From assembly GCA_026708635.1 (NCBI GenBank), contig JAPOUP010000027.1:1-38970 (forward strand): a stretch of DNA of 38,970 nt, written 5' to 3'. Below, in pieces: positions 7,451 to 15,001 of the stretch; within the stretch, counting starts at the first letter, position 1; the number at the start of each line of letters is the position of its first letter. Source of the DNA: Rhodobacter sp. GTDB taxonomy: Bacteria; Pseudomonadota; Alphaproteobacteria; Rhodobacterales; Rhodobacteraceae. A program made the translations under genes and the position numbers. The notes below the pieces were generated by a model that was not told the origin of the DNA, searched no databases, and worked only from the letters and a program-made list of their open reading frames with translations.

Positions 7451-8661
7451 CAGGTTGCTCCACCCTTAGATGTGGACCTCCATGAGAGCCGCCATATCGC
7501 CTGGACAAGTGGATCGGATGATCCGGGATCAGGGATATCGGGTTGCGCCGCGCGGCCGATCGTGAGCTTGCGTTTGTGGAGCTTCCCCTCGATACGGCCG
7601 AAGATGACCAGGGTGAACAGGATCAGAATCGGCACGACCGGCACTAGCGCGAAGGTCCCCGCTCTCCAGAGCTGCCGCATCAGCGCGGGCATTTCATTCC
7701 TCACTTCCGTAGCGTCATGGAAGAGGGACAGCATTCCGACCGGGACCCCGTTCTGCAGGATCATTATACTACCTTTGAATAGCTCCTGTCCGACGGACTC
7801 ATGGTGGATTGCGCCGGGGGGTGGGGAACTTGCGGTATCGATGCCGTTCACGCCTCCGTCATCTTCCCGGGTGCTGAACAGCGCTCCACCGTCCAGGTCG
7901 CGAACCACTAGGTCAAACGCCCCGTCGAACTGCGCCACGGAACGCTCGATCAGGTTGCTGGTGGTTCTTGTGGATGCCAGTGTCAATCCTTCCCCGAGAC
8001 TGTCTCCAATCGCGCGCGCGAGTTCCCGCAGTACCGGATCGTAACGTGCGGCGGCGGTTTCGGTGAGGATGCGTTCGAATTTCAGGTAGTTCAACACTCC
8101 TGCCGCGAATATGCCCGCGACGGGTAGAAAAAGCAGGATAACGAGAATCCGAAGTGTCAGGGCGCGGGGCCGGATCGGGGATGACGTTATGGGGTCTTTC
8201 TGTTCTCCCGCCGCTTTGTCATCGCCAGAAATATCAGGAATCTCGCCGGGACCAAACACCAGGAAAAGGCGATTGCAACTGTCGCGGACGTAAGATGCGC
8301 GGTCAGTCATTTCCTTCGTTAGCATCACGCCGAGGCCGCCAACCGGCCGGTCACCGAGCTCGGAGTCGGTGTCGGGAACCGGTCCGTCCTCAAGCGGATT
8401 GAACGGCGCCGCGCTGTCTTCGATAACGAACGCCATACCTTCCGGCTGCGGAACCAGGGTCAGCCATATGGAAGCGTTCTCACGCTCCTTGCCGTACCCA
8501 TGTATGATCGTGTTCATCAGAAGCTCTTCGGCCACGAGCTGCAGCCTGTGCTCGTAATCCGAGGCGGGCGGATGCGCTGCGCAGAAACTTTCGATCCATG
8601 ACACCACCTCCGGCAGATTTTCTATGCTGCTGCCGATGCGGAGTCTCTGTGTTTCAGCCAT
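7450..8661 (-). CDS. RsbW-like anti-sigma kinase fused to a C-terminal membrane sensor
   Basis: Residues 1-140 are a HATPase_c_2 (RsbW/SpoIIAB-type) serine kinase domain. The N-box is seen as EELLMN (45-50), a G1-like box as VIEDSAAPFNP (79-89), where the usual glycine after Asp-x is alanine, and the G2 box as GGLGVML (108-114). After a linker come a membrane segment (about 168-192), an extracytoplasmic domain of about 140 residues (with FDLVVRDLDGGALFS), a second membrane segment (about 334-356) and a 45-residue tail. RsbW-type kinases are normally small and soluble, about 140-160 residues; here the kinase head is N-terminal to its own sensor. It would phosphorylate the STAS protein encoded 17 bases upstream, opposing the SpoIIE phosphatase. 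The domain call is firm; direct sensing is inference. Confidence 0.88.
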   Translation of the reverse strand: MAETQRLRIGSSIENLPEVVSWIESFCAAHPPASDYEHRLQLVAEELLMNTIIHGYGKERENASIWLTLVPQPEGMAFVIEDSAAPFNPLEDGPVPDTDSELGDRPVGGLGVMLTKEMTDRASYVRDSCNRLFLVFGPGEIPDISGDDKAAGEQKDPITSSPIRPRALTLRILVILLFLPVAGIFAAGVLNYLKFERILTETAAARYDPVLRELARAIGDSLGEGLTLASTRTTSNLIERSVAQFDGAFDLVVRDLDGGALFSTREDDGGVNGIDTASSPPPGAIHHESVGQELFKGSIMILQNGVPVGMLSLFHDATEVRNEMPALMRQLWRAGTFALVPVVPILILFTLVIFGRIEGKLHKRKLTIGRAAQPDIPDPGSSDPLVQAIWRLSWRSTSKGGAT

Positions 8662-8678
8662 GTTTCGCGTTTCCTCGA

Positions 8679-9017
8679 TCAGGCTTTCGCTTCGGCCAAG
8701 GCGTCCTCACGGCTACCGTGGACTTTGATGATCTTGTCGAAGCCGGACACGCGGAACACCTCGGCGACCGATCCGCTGAGTCCACATATGGAGAACGACG
8801 CTTCGGTTTTCGATAGGCGTTTGGCGATAACGAGAATCGCCCTGAGACCCGCGCTGCTCACATACGAAACCGATGAGAGGTCGCAAACCACGGGGGTTCC
8901 TCCCTCAGGGATGTTCGAGGTGACGGTGGCTTCGAATTCCTGTGCCGTGACGCCATCGATACGCCCTTCGATTTCGGCGACAAGCACGTTTTCGACGTTT
9001 GAGATTCTAGCATCCAT
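8679..9017 (-). CDS. STAS-domain anti-anti-sigma factor antagonist
   Basis: This 112-residue cytoplasmic protein consists of a single STAS domain of the SpoIIAA/RsbV family, the phosphorylation target at the centre of a partner switch. Conserved parts are VAEIEGRIDGVTAQEFEATV near the N-terminus, VVCDLSSVSYVSSAGLRAIL (43-62) and FRVSGFDKIIKVHGS near the end. In the motif SSAGL the acceptor is expected to be Ser54 or Ser55. The ATG at 9017 has GGAG eight bases upstream and is preferred to the longer frame beginning at 9056, whose extra 13 residues are not STAS-like. It is the first gene of the six-gene operon, 81 bases after the glnE stop, so transcription may start at glnE or in the gap. Its binding target besides the kinase is not encoded here. 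Confidence 0.9.
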   Translation of the reverse strand: MDARISNVENVLVAEIEGRIDGVTAQEFEATVTSNIPEGGTPVVCDLSSVSYVSSAGLRAILVIAKRLSKTEASFSICGLSGSVAEVFRVSGFDKIIKVHGSREDALAEAKA

Positions 9018-9098
9018 AGTGTTTTCTCCAAATACTGTCCTGGGGCGTGGGGCCATCCTGTCCCAAGGATAGCCGATTCACATTGGAATGGAACACCC

Positions 9099-12017
9099 TC
9101 ATAACCGGTTTGACGCATTGCCGGGATGCGACTGACTGTCTATGCCGTCGTCCCGTCCGCCGTCCATTACGCGTCCACAGATTGCCGCGGCCGCGGCTTG
9201 GGATGTCCGGAGTGATCGGACGAGCGACTCGAAGTCCTCCTCTCCGGTCAGTTTCGCCAGGGTCCGGCACAGTCTTTCGCCGGCGGTTTCCGGGTCGAAG
9301 GGTCGTTCCTGCGCGACACAGTCGATCTGCAGGAGGCGGGTCTGTAGCGTAAGCGCCGCGGTAAGTTCCTTCGCCTCATCGAAGCTGATCCATCCCGCCT
9401 TGGCAAGCGGAGTTAACGTATCCCGCGCCGCGCAGCCCCGTCCAAGTCCGTGGAGAAGTCCACCCGTCTGGGCCAGGAATTCGATTTCCATCAGTCCACC
9501 GGAGGAATGTTTCAATGACCAGGGATTGGTACGGTCATCGCGGTACGCCTGTAGCAGCCGAGAGCGCATCTCGCGGGCTTCCTCCATAACTCTCGGATCC
9601 CCCCTGCGTCGGGAGAGTGCGGTTGCGATCACCCTTTCCGCATCGGTGGCCAGACCGGGATCGCCGGCGACCGGGCGGCCGCGTGTGAGCGCGAGATGTT
9701 CCCAGACCCATGCCTGCCTGATCTGGTAATCCTCGAATGCGGCTAGCGATACGGCGACCGGCCCCTTTCGCCCGGACGGGCGCAGTCGCATGTCCACCGA
9801 ATAGAGCCGTCCCTGCGACGTGACCGCGGTAAGGGCGGTGACCAGTGACTGGGTAAGGCGCGCGAAATAGGTTTGGGATGGGAGCGGCCGTGGCCCGGAC
9901 GATTGCGCGGCGTCGCCGGCGTCATAGACCGTGATCAGGTCAAGGTCCGATCTGGTCGTCATCTCGCGGGTGCCAAGCTTACCCATTGCGACGACCGTGA
10001 TGCCACGTCCCGGGGGCGGTCCATAACGTTCCGAAAAGCGCTCGATCACGAAGGGAAGCAGTCCGGTCAGTACGGCCTCGGCGACCCCTGAGAACGCCTT
10101 TCCCGCGTCGATCCCGTCTGTCATTCCGAGCATCACCTGAACGCCAATTCGGAAATTCAGTTCCCGCGCCCAGGCCCGTGCCATGTCGAGAACGCGTTCG
10201 TAGTCTGTCGTGTCACCGATCCAGATCTGCAGGTCGGCCTCAAGCCATTCCGGCGACGGCACTTTCTCGAAGAAATCCTCGGAGAGAAGCGCGTCCAGCG
10301 TCTGTGGGTGCCGTCCGAGATGACCGGCAAGCCGTGGCGCGGTCGAGAAAATGTCAATGACCAATTCGAGAAGATGACGGTTTGCCCTGAATAGAGAGAA
10401 TACCTGCACGCCAGACGGAAGCCCCGAAATGAAGCGATCGAACTCGGCGATCGCGCTGTCGGGGCTGTCGGCGCGCCCGAGGAGGTTGATGAGGTCCGCC
10501 TCGAGAGATGCGTATAGCCTCTGCGCCCGCTCGGTTCCAGTCGCGGTTATCGCGCCCGAGCGCCACCTGCTAACGGTTCTGCAGACTTCCCGCGGCTCGG
10601 CGAATCCAAGCGCGGAGATGTTTGCCTCGTCGATTTGGATGGTCGCGGCTTCGGTTCGCTCGCGTGTGCCCGCGTCGAAAAAACTTCCGGTCACCTCATT
10701 GACGGTGGCGAGGCGGTCCGCGATGGCGTTTTCCCATGCCCTGTGGTCTGACCATCCATCGAGTGCCGCCACACGCGCACGCGCCTCCTCGCTCTCGGGA
10801 ATGGTTTGGGTCTGGCTGTCGCTAACCATCTGAAGGCGGTGCTCGACGGTTCGATGGGCGACATAGGCTTCCGAGAGCGATGCGCACATTTCAGTCCGGA
10901 TGATTCCCTCATCGCGCAGCGCCGACAGCGCGCCGAGCGTGGTCGGTTCGCGCAGGACCGGTAGCCTCCCGCCCATTATGAGTTGCCGTGTCTGCGCGAA
11001 TAGTTCGATTTCGCGGATGCCCCCGGGGCTGAGCTTGATATCGCAGCCGGGCACCGCCGAGGGGGTGAAATGGCCTTGTTTCGCGCGGATTTTCCGCAGG
11101 ATTTCCTCGATGTCCTCGATTGCCGCGAAATCAAGGGACCGACGCCAGATGAAAGGTGCGATACGGCGCAGGTAGGCGTTGCCGACGGCGAGGTTTCCGG
11201 CAATGGGCCTCGCCTTGATATGCGCGGCACGTTCCCAAGTGCGGCCGGAGTTCTCGTAATATCCTTCGGCCGCTTCGATGGACATGCAGGGCGGGGTGGT
11301 CGACGGTGCCGGCCGCAGCCGTAGATCCGTGCGGAACACGTAGCCATCCGAGGTCCTTTCCGACAGCGCTTTCACGAGTCGGCGAATCACATGGATGCAG
11401 CGTGCCCGGACATCGTCCACGTCCTCTTGCGGGAAGCGGTCCTGATCGAACAGGCAGATGAGATCGATGTCCGAGGAGTAATTCAGTTCCCGCGCACCCA
11501 GTTTGCCCATGCCGAGGACGAAGAGGCCAACGCGGTCATGACTGTCCCGTGGGCCAATTCCCGGAATACGGTTTCTCGCTATCTCACCGTTCAATAGCCA
11601 GCGCAGGGCTATGCCTGTCAGGCTGTCGGCGAGTTCGGTCAGCGCTTCCGTGATCCGGTTTAACTCCCACGCGCCTCCCAGATCGGCGAGCGCGACGTAG
11701 AGAGCGGCGCGTGACCTCGCATGGCGCAGTGCCGCGCACAGACCGCGCCAGTCCGCATCGGCGCATGTTTCCGCCGTCCGGGAAACCAGGCGTTCCAGCA
11801 CCCCGCCCATCGGCTCGTTGGCTTCATCCGCGAGCCAGGCGCCGTATTTCACCAGTAGTTGCGCCAGAAAGGGGCTGGACCCCGCCACGCCGTGAACGAG
11901 GTTTCCCACCGCTCCTTTCGATAGTGGCTCCGGGAGAGTGGATACAACGTCTTTCGACTGGTCGGGGTCGTAAGGGACAGGCGCGCGGGAGACGCTGCTG
12001 GCGAGGCATCGGGTCAT
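9099..12017 (-). CDS. glnE: Bifunctional glutamine synthetase adenylyltransferase/deadenylyltransferase
   Basis: GlnE adenylylates glutamine synthetase when nitrogen is plentiful and removes AMP when it is scarce, under control of PII. The 972-residue product has the expected two nucleotidyltransferase modules. The N-terminal one carries GMGKLGARELNYSSDIDL (about residues 174-191) and the C-terminal one AMGKLGTREMTTRSDLDL (near residue 690), each with the GS-x10-DxD-type metal site. Each is followed by a helical substrate domain, for example GGIREIELFAQTRQL and GGLMEIEFLAQTGGL. I chose the ATG at 12017, with GGAGG upstream, over a TTG at 12035. Length is typical of alphaproteobacteria. The partner-switch operon follows 81 bases downstream on the same strand and could be cotranscribed. 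Very secure. Confidence 0.96.
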   Translation of the reverse strand: MTRCLASSVSRAPVPYDPDQSKDVVSTLPEPLSKGAVGNLVHGVAGSSPFLAQLLVKYGAWLADEANEPMGGVLERLVSRTAETCADADWRGLCAALRHARSRAALYVALADLGGAWELNRITEALTELADSLTGIALRWLLNGEIARNRIPGIGPRDSHDRVGLFVLGMGKLGARELNYSSDIDLICLFDQDRFPQEDVDDVRARCIHVIRRLVKALSERTSDGYVFRTDLRLRPAPSTTPPCMSIEAAEGYYENSGRTWERAAHIKARPIAGNLAVGNAYLRRIAPFIWRRSLDFAAIEDIEEILRKIRAKQGHFTPSAVPGCDIKLSPGGIREIELFAQTRQLIMGGRLPVLREPTTLGALSALRDEGIIRTEMCASLSEAYVAHRTVEHRLQMVSDSQTQTIPESEEARARVAALDGWSDHRAWENAIADRLATVNEVTGSFFDAGTRERTEAATIQIDEANISALGFAEPREVCRTVSRWRSGAITATGTERAQRLYASLEADLINLLGRADSPDSAIAEFDRFISGLPSGVQVFSLFRANRHLLELVIDIFSTAPRLAGHLGRHPQTLDALLSEDFFEKVPSPEWLEADLQIWIGDTTDYERVLDMARAWARELNFRIGVQVMLGMTDGIDAGKAFSGVAEAVLTGLLPFVIERFSERYGPPPGRGITVVAMGKLGTREMTTRSDLDLITVYDAGDAAQSSGPRPLPSQTYFARLTQSLVTALTAVTSQGRLYSVDMRLRPSGRKGPVAVSLAAFEDYQIRQAWVWEHLALTRGRPVAGDPGLATDAERVIATALSRRRGDPRVMEEAREMRSRLLQAYRDDRTNPWSLKHSSGGLMEIEFLAQTGGLLHGLGRGCAARDTLTPLAKAGWISFDEAKELTAALTLQTRLLQIDCVAQERPFDPETAGERLCRTLAKLTGEEDFESLVRSLRTSQAAAAAICGRVMDGGRDDGIDSQSHPGNASNRL

Positions 12018-12831
12018 GATCGGAGCATCCTCCAAAATGTCCGTAGGGTTGAATGTTTGACGGTGTCCTTATCAGAGGCTCGAGCAACCACCTGACATTC
12101 GGACATTGGCGGTTCCGGGTCAACGATATTGCCTTTCCGGCCAGAGTCGAACGAAATCCTCCACAATGCGGCACATGCCACGGATGCTTTCCAAACCCCT
12201 TACGTCTCTCCCTTGGACAGTCCGGGTGTAGCGGTGGATCGGGCGAATGGTTTGCGGCCGGTATGGGTCAGGCCGGCGTCGTCCCCCTTGGTATGGCTCT
12301 CCATTCCGTGGATCCGAACGCTTCGTGGTCCAACAGCATCAATCCCCTAGTCCGGTCGTCCGGCAAAAGCCTGAGTTCCGGTCCGGTGGCGTCCGCACGC
12401 ATGGCTCTTGGGTTTGGTTTGGATGATTGCGGTGTCGTCGGCCGGAATCCACGCCGTTATCCCTGATGTTCGGTTCCCGCCGGCTAAAGATGACATGAAT
12501 GACGCGCCGTTAACCGGAGCCGTTATGTGGCGCCCATCCCCGAACGTTTCCCGCATTTGGCCGATTCCCCGAGAGTGGATTTTTCACTAATATGCATGCG
12601 ATTCCGAAGCACGTCTCGAAACCAGCCAACTCCCGCCGAGGCAGTTGTTTGTGGGAGGATAGGTCTTGCCTCGGCCGAAGATCACCCGCATAGTCGTTTT
12701 CCGCCGTCATTGCCTGGCCATCGGAGTCGTATCCCACGGCCATAATTCGGATAGGGTGATCTGCCCGGCGTAACCTCGGGGTCCGTTCGTCAACCGTTTT
12801 CTCGGGCGTTGAGCAAATTAGGAGATTTAGG
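12018..12831. other. Long intergenic region without recognisable gene
   Basis: About 810 bases separate the divergent glnE and thioredoxin-fold genes. Open frames exist on both strands, the longest about 135 codons, but none gives a recognisable or protein-like sequence, and their composition is that of chance frames in G+C-rich DNA. No tRNA, tandem repeat or clear promoter was seen. It may hold the two divergent promoters plus a decayed gene. Confidence 0.5.
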
Positions 12832-13386
12832 ATGGCCGCCACACCACCGGTCTGCGACTTTGGCTGGAAAGCACCGGACTTTCGCCTGCCCGCCACCGAC
12901 GGAAACATCTACGCACTCGGCGATATCGCGGGAAAGAAGGGTACGGTGATCATGTTCATATGCAATCACTGCCCCTATGTGAAGTCGGTGCTTGACCGAA
13001 TCGTGCGGGATGCCACTGACCTGAAACATATGGGGATTGGCACGGTAGCCATATCGGCCAATGATGCTGGCATGTATCCCGAGGATAGCTTTGAAAACAT
13101 GGCCCGTGTGGCGCGTCAGAACAGTTTCCCCTTTCCGTATCTGTATGATGAATCGCAGGATACGGCCCGCGCTTACGGGGCCGTATGCACTCCGGATTTC
13201 TTTGGCTTCAACGCCGGGCTCGGACTTCAGTACAGAGGGCGGCTCGATGCCTCGGGGCGAAAGTCAGAATCGCCTAATGTGCGCCGTGATCTTTTCGAGG
13301 CGATGACACTTGTTGCCGGGACCGGCGCGGGTCCGGAGGAACAGATTCCATCGATGGGATGTTCTATCAAATGGAAGGACGCATAA
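12832..13386 (+). CDS. Thioredoxin-fold (AhpC/TSA-like) redoxin
   Basis: This 184-residue cytoplasmic protein belongs to the peroxiredoxin/thioredoxin-like group. It begins with a typical APDFRLPATDG segment (14-24) and has a CxxC active site CNHCPYV (Cys44, Cys47) at the start of the first helix, preceded by the strand VIMFI. VAISANDAGMYPEDSFENM and the cis-proline region AVCTPDFFGF are typical of a widespread bacterial family often annotated as thioredoxin family protein. An AGGAGA lies upstream of the ATG at 12832. It probably acts as a thiol oxidoreductase; the partner is unknown. It is monocistronic, with long non-coding DNA on both sides. Confidence 0.88.
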   Translation: MAATPPVCDFGWKAPDFRLPATDGNIYALGDIAGKKGTVIMFICNHCPYVKSVLDRIVRDATDLKHMGIGTVAISANDAGMYPEDSFENMARVARQNSFPFPYLYDESQDTARAYGAVCTPDFFGFNAGLGLQYRGRLDASGRKSESPNVRRDLFEAMTLVAGTGAGPEEQIPSMGCSIKWKDA

Positions 13387-13755
13387 TCCCGGTGGGGGAT
13401 TAGGCTGTCGCTTTCCGCGTCGCCAACCAATGGAAGAAGTCAGCCCGACGGTTGTTTTGGAAGCGGTCTCTCGGCATCTTCGGGGCGTTCGCTCCCTTGG
13501 CCGAGCGGCGGCTTCCCGTCTTCCCGCGGCCTCCGCACACATTTTTCGCGTGACCCTGCGCGTTCAGCGACTCCAACGCCGCGACCACCGCTGGACCGGA
13601 AACGGTCCCGCCCTTCCCCCTAACCTCTCATCACCGCCAAATCACCCCTGACCCAAGAAATGGGATGCACCCGGGGACTCTCTTGACGCTTGACAATCGC
13701 CAAGGTCCTGCTGAGTCAGATAGATCAGTATGCCGCACTCAGTGGAAAGCCCTCG
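13387..13755. other. Intergenic region upstream of greA
   Basis: About 370 bases lie between the redoxin stop and greA. Short open frames on both strands are not recognisable. A TTGACA-like hexamer occurs at 13690-13695, but no good -10 box stands 16-18 bases downstream, so no promoter is called. Confidence 0.4.
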
Positions 13756-14229
13756 ATGAAAAAGATTCCCATTACCAAAGCAGGTCATGCCGCCCTAAGC
13801 GACGAACTCAGGCAACTGAAATCCTTCGACCGCCCGGCGATAATTCAGGCAATTGCCGAGGCGCGGGAGCATGGCGACCTCTCCGAGAACGCCGAATACC
13901 ATGCCGCTCGCGAAAAGCAGGGTTTCACGGAAGCCCGGATCAAGGAACTTGAGAACATCCTTGGGCAGGCTGACATCATCGATCCGTCAGGACAGTCCGG
14001 TCCCGTTGTCAGGTTTGGGGCCACCGTCAGGCTTAAGGATGAGGAAACCGATGAGGAAAGCGTTTATCAGATTGTCGGCGAACCCGAAGCCGACATCCGG
14101 TCGGGTAAGCTGAACCTGAGGTCTCCGCTCGCAAGGGCGATGGTGGGCAAACGGACGGAAGACAGCGTTGAAGTGCGTACTCCGGGCGGCGAAAAGTGCT
14201 ATGAGATCATGAGCGTTGAGTACGTATAA
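13756..14229 (+). CDS. greA: Transcription elongation factor GreA
   Basis: GreA enters the secondary channel of RNA polymerase and stimulates cleavage of backtracked RNA. The 157-residue length is standard. The N-terminal coiled coil carries the acidic tip region [18 protein letters not shown], and the C-terminal FKBP-like domain includes [20 protein letters not shown] and [11 protein letters not shown] start at the ATG at 13756 ([14 protein letters not shown]); an in-frame upstream extension to 13690 is open but does not resemble GreA. Monocistronic and very secure. Confidence 0.96.
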   Translation: MKKIPITKAGHAALSDELRQLKSFDRPAIIQAIAEAREHGDLSENAEYHAAREKQGFTEARIKELENILGQADIIDPSGQSGPVVRFGATVRLKDEETDEESVYQIVGEPEADIRSGKLNLRSPLARAMVGKRTEDSVEVRTPGGEKCYEIMSVEYV

Positions 14230-14677
14230 GCCTGCATCCCGCCATGACCGCATCGATGGGGGATTGTCAGCACAGCGTCCATTCCACCAATGCGCTACCC
14301 GGCCCGGGTTTCCGGTTCCGCGGCCGTGCGCTCGCGTGGGATTTTCGCTTCCGGCAGTTATCGAACGGTTTCAGTCTATGGAGAGCCTCGTCGATTCCTT
14401 AATTCCCGCCCAGGAAATCGAGTGCCGCCGATAGCCGCGATTGTCGAACGCGTTGTCTCAAATGCACTCTCGGTTCGTCGAGAGCCGTGGAAAGTCAATG
14501 CGGTCAATATCCGGTGTCCGGGCTCCGTATCGACGACGCGGACTTTCCTGCTGGCGTTTCACAAAGTTCCCGCGTCCGCGGGGGTTTCGGTAAACCCGGG
14601 CCGGTCCGCGTTGATGATCTGCGCCGTGTCCAAAGACGATCCCGCTCGCTTTGGAGTCTGGGCGGCGGCGGGATCTT
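14230..14677. other. Intergenic region with stacked small hairpins, no gene seen
   Basis: This 448-base gap between convergent greA and the cytochrome oxidase subunit IV gene holds no recognisable gene. It contains several short perfect dyads, including GGGTTT-CGGT-AAACCC at 14582-14597 and a GATCCCGC/GCGGGATC pair at 14638-14675. Some of these may serve as terminators for the flanking convergent genes, although none is followed by a T-run. Confidence 0.4.
14638..14675 (-). terminator. Possible terminator of the oxidase subunit IV gene
   Basis: GATCCCGC and GCGGGATC form an eight-base stem with a 22-base loop, starting two bases beyond the stop of the subunit IV gene on the minus strand. There is no downstream T-run, so the support is position plus the perfect stem only. 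Confidence 0.3.
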
Positions 14678-14812
14678 TCAAGCGTTAATCATGGCCAGAA
14701 GAATCACCGCTATCAAGATAATCCCTATCGTCCACGCAACGAACCTGACAAATCCGGCGAACATCGACTCCTGATCCGAGATATCCATTTCCCCATGCTG
14801 GTGTTCTGCCAT
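14678..14812 (-). CDS. aa3-type cytochrome c oxidase subunit IV
   Basis: This 44-residue protein starts MAEHQHGEMDISDQESMF and continues with a single membrane helix VAWTIGIILIAVILLAMINA. It matches the small alphaproteobacterial subunit IV that sits beside subunits I-III of the aa3 cytochrome c oxidase; the conserved MDI-x-x-QE and F-x-x-F pattern before the helix is clear. The ATG at 14812 fits the family; an upstream extension in the same frame is open but unlike the family. In many alphaproteobacteria this gene lies apart from the main cta/cox operon, as here. A likely promoter is at 14846-14874. Its role is non-catalytic. Short length lowers certainty a little, but the motif is distinctive. 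Confidence 0.88.
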   Translation of the reverse strand: MAEHQHGEMDISDQESMFAGFVRFVAWTIGIILIAVILLAMINA

Positions 14813-14845
14813 TGGCGTTCGCTTTCCGGTTACCCTTTGGCGACG

Positions 14846-14874
14846 CATATAACGGATCCATAGACCGCTGTCAC
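14846..14874 (-). promoter_or_regulatory. Probable sigma-70-type promoter of the oxidase subunit IV gene
   Basis: On the minus strand GTGACA (complement of 14869-14874) is followed after exactly 17 bases by TATATG (complement of 14846-14851). The -10 element lies about 33 bases before the ATG at 14812. The -35 matches TTGACA in five of six positions and the -10 matches TATAAT in four. Confidence 0.4.
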
Positions 14875-15001
14875 GAACAAGGACGGGGCGAATCCGCGCA
14901 CTCGATCGGATCTTCCGTACGCATCGCGATTCTTGACTCAATACGGTTCGGAGCTTTGCGATCTCTGATGGTCCATCAGCGATCTCTCTCCCGCCGGGAG
15001 C

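Noticed and set aside
12018-12035. A TTG at 12035 as glnE start
   Set aside because: The ATG at 12017 has GGAGG upstream, whereas the TTG overlaps that site and has none of its own.
12053-12908. Overlapping frames on both strands (137 and 132 codons) between glnE and the redoxin gene
   Set aside because: No motif, signal or membrane segment that makes sense, and no plausible ribosome site; judged to be chance frames in G+C-rich DNA.
13400-13651. Arg/Lys-rich frames between the redoxin gene and greA that might encode a small nucleic-acid-binding protein
   Set aside because: The basic composition follows from the G+C-rich sequence, and no family pattern or start signal supports them.
13690-13718. 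TTGACA-like hexamer upstream of greA as a promoter
   Set aside because: No acceptable -10 box stands 16-18 bases downstream.
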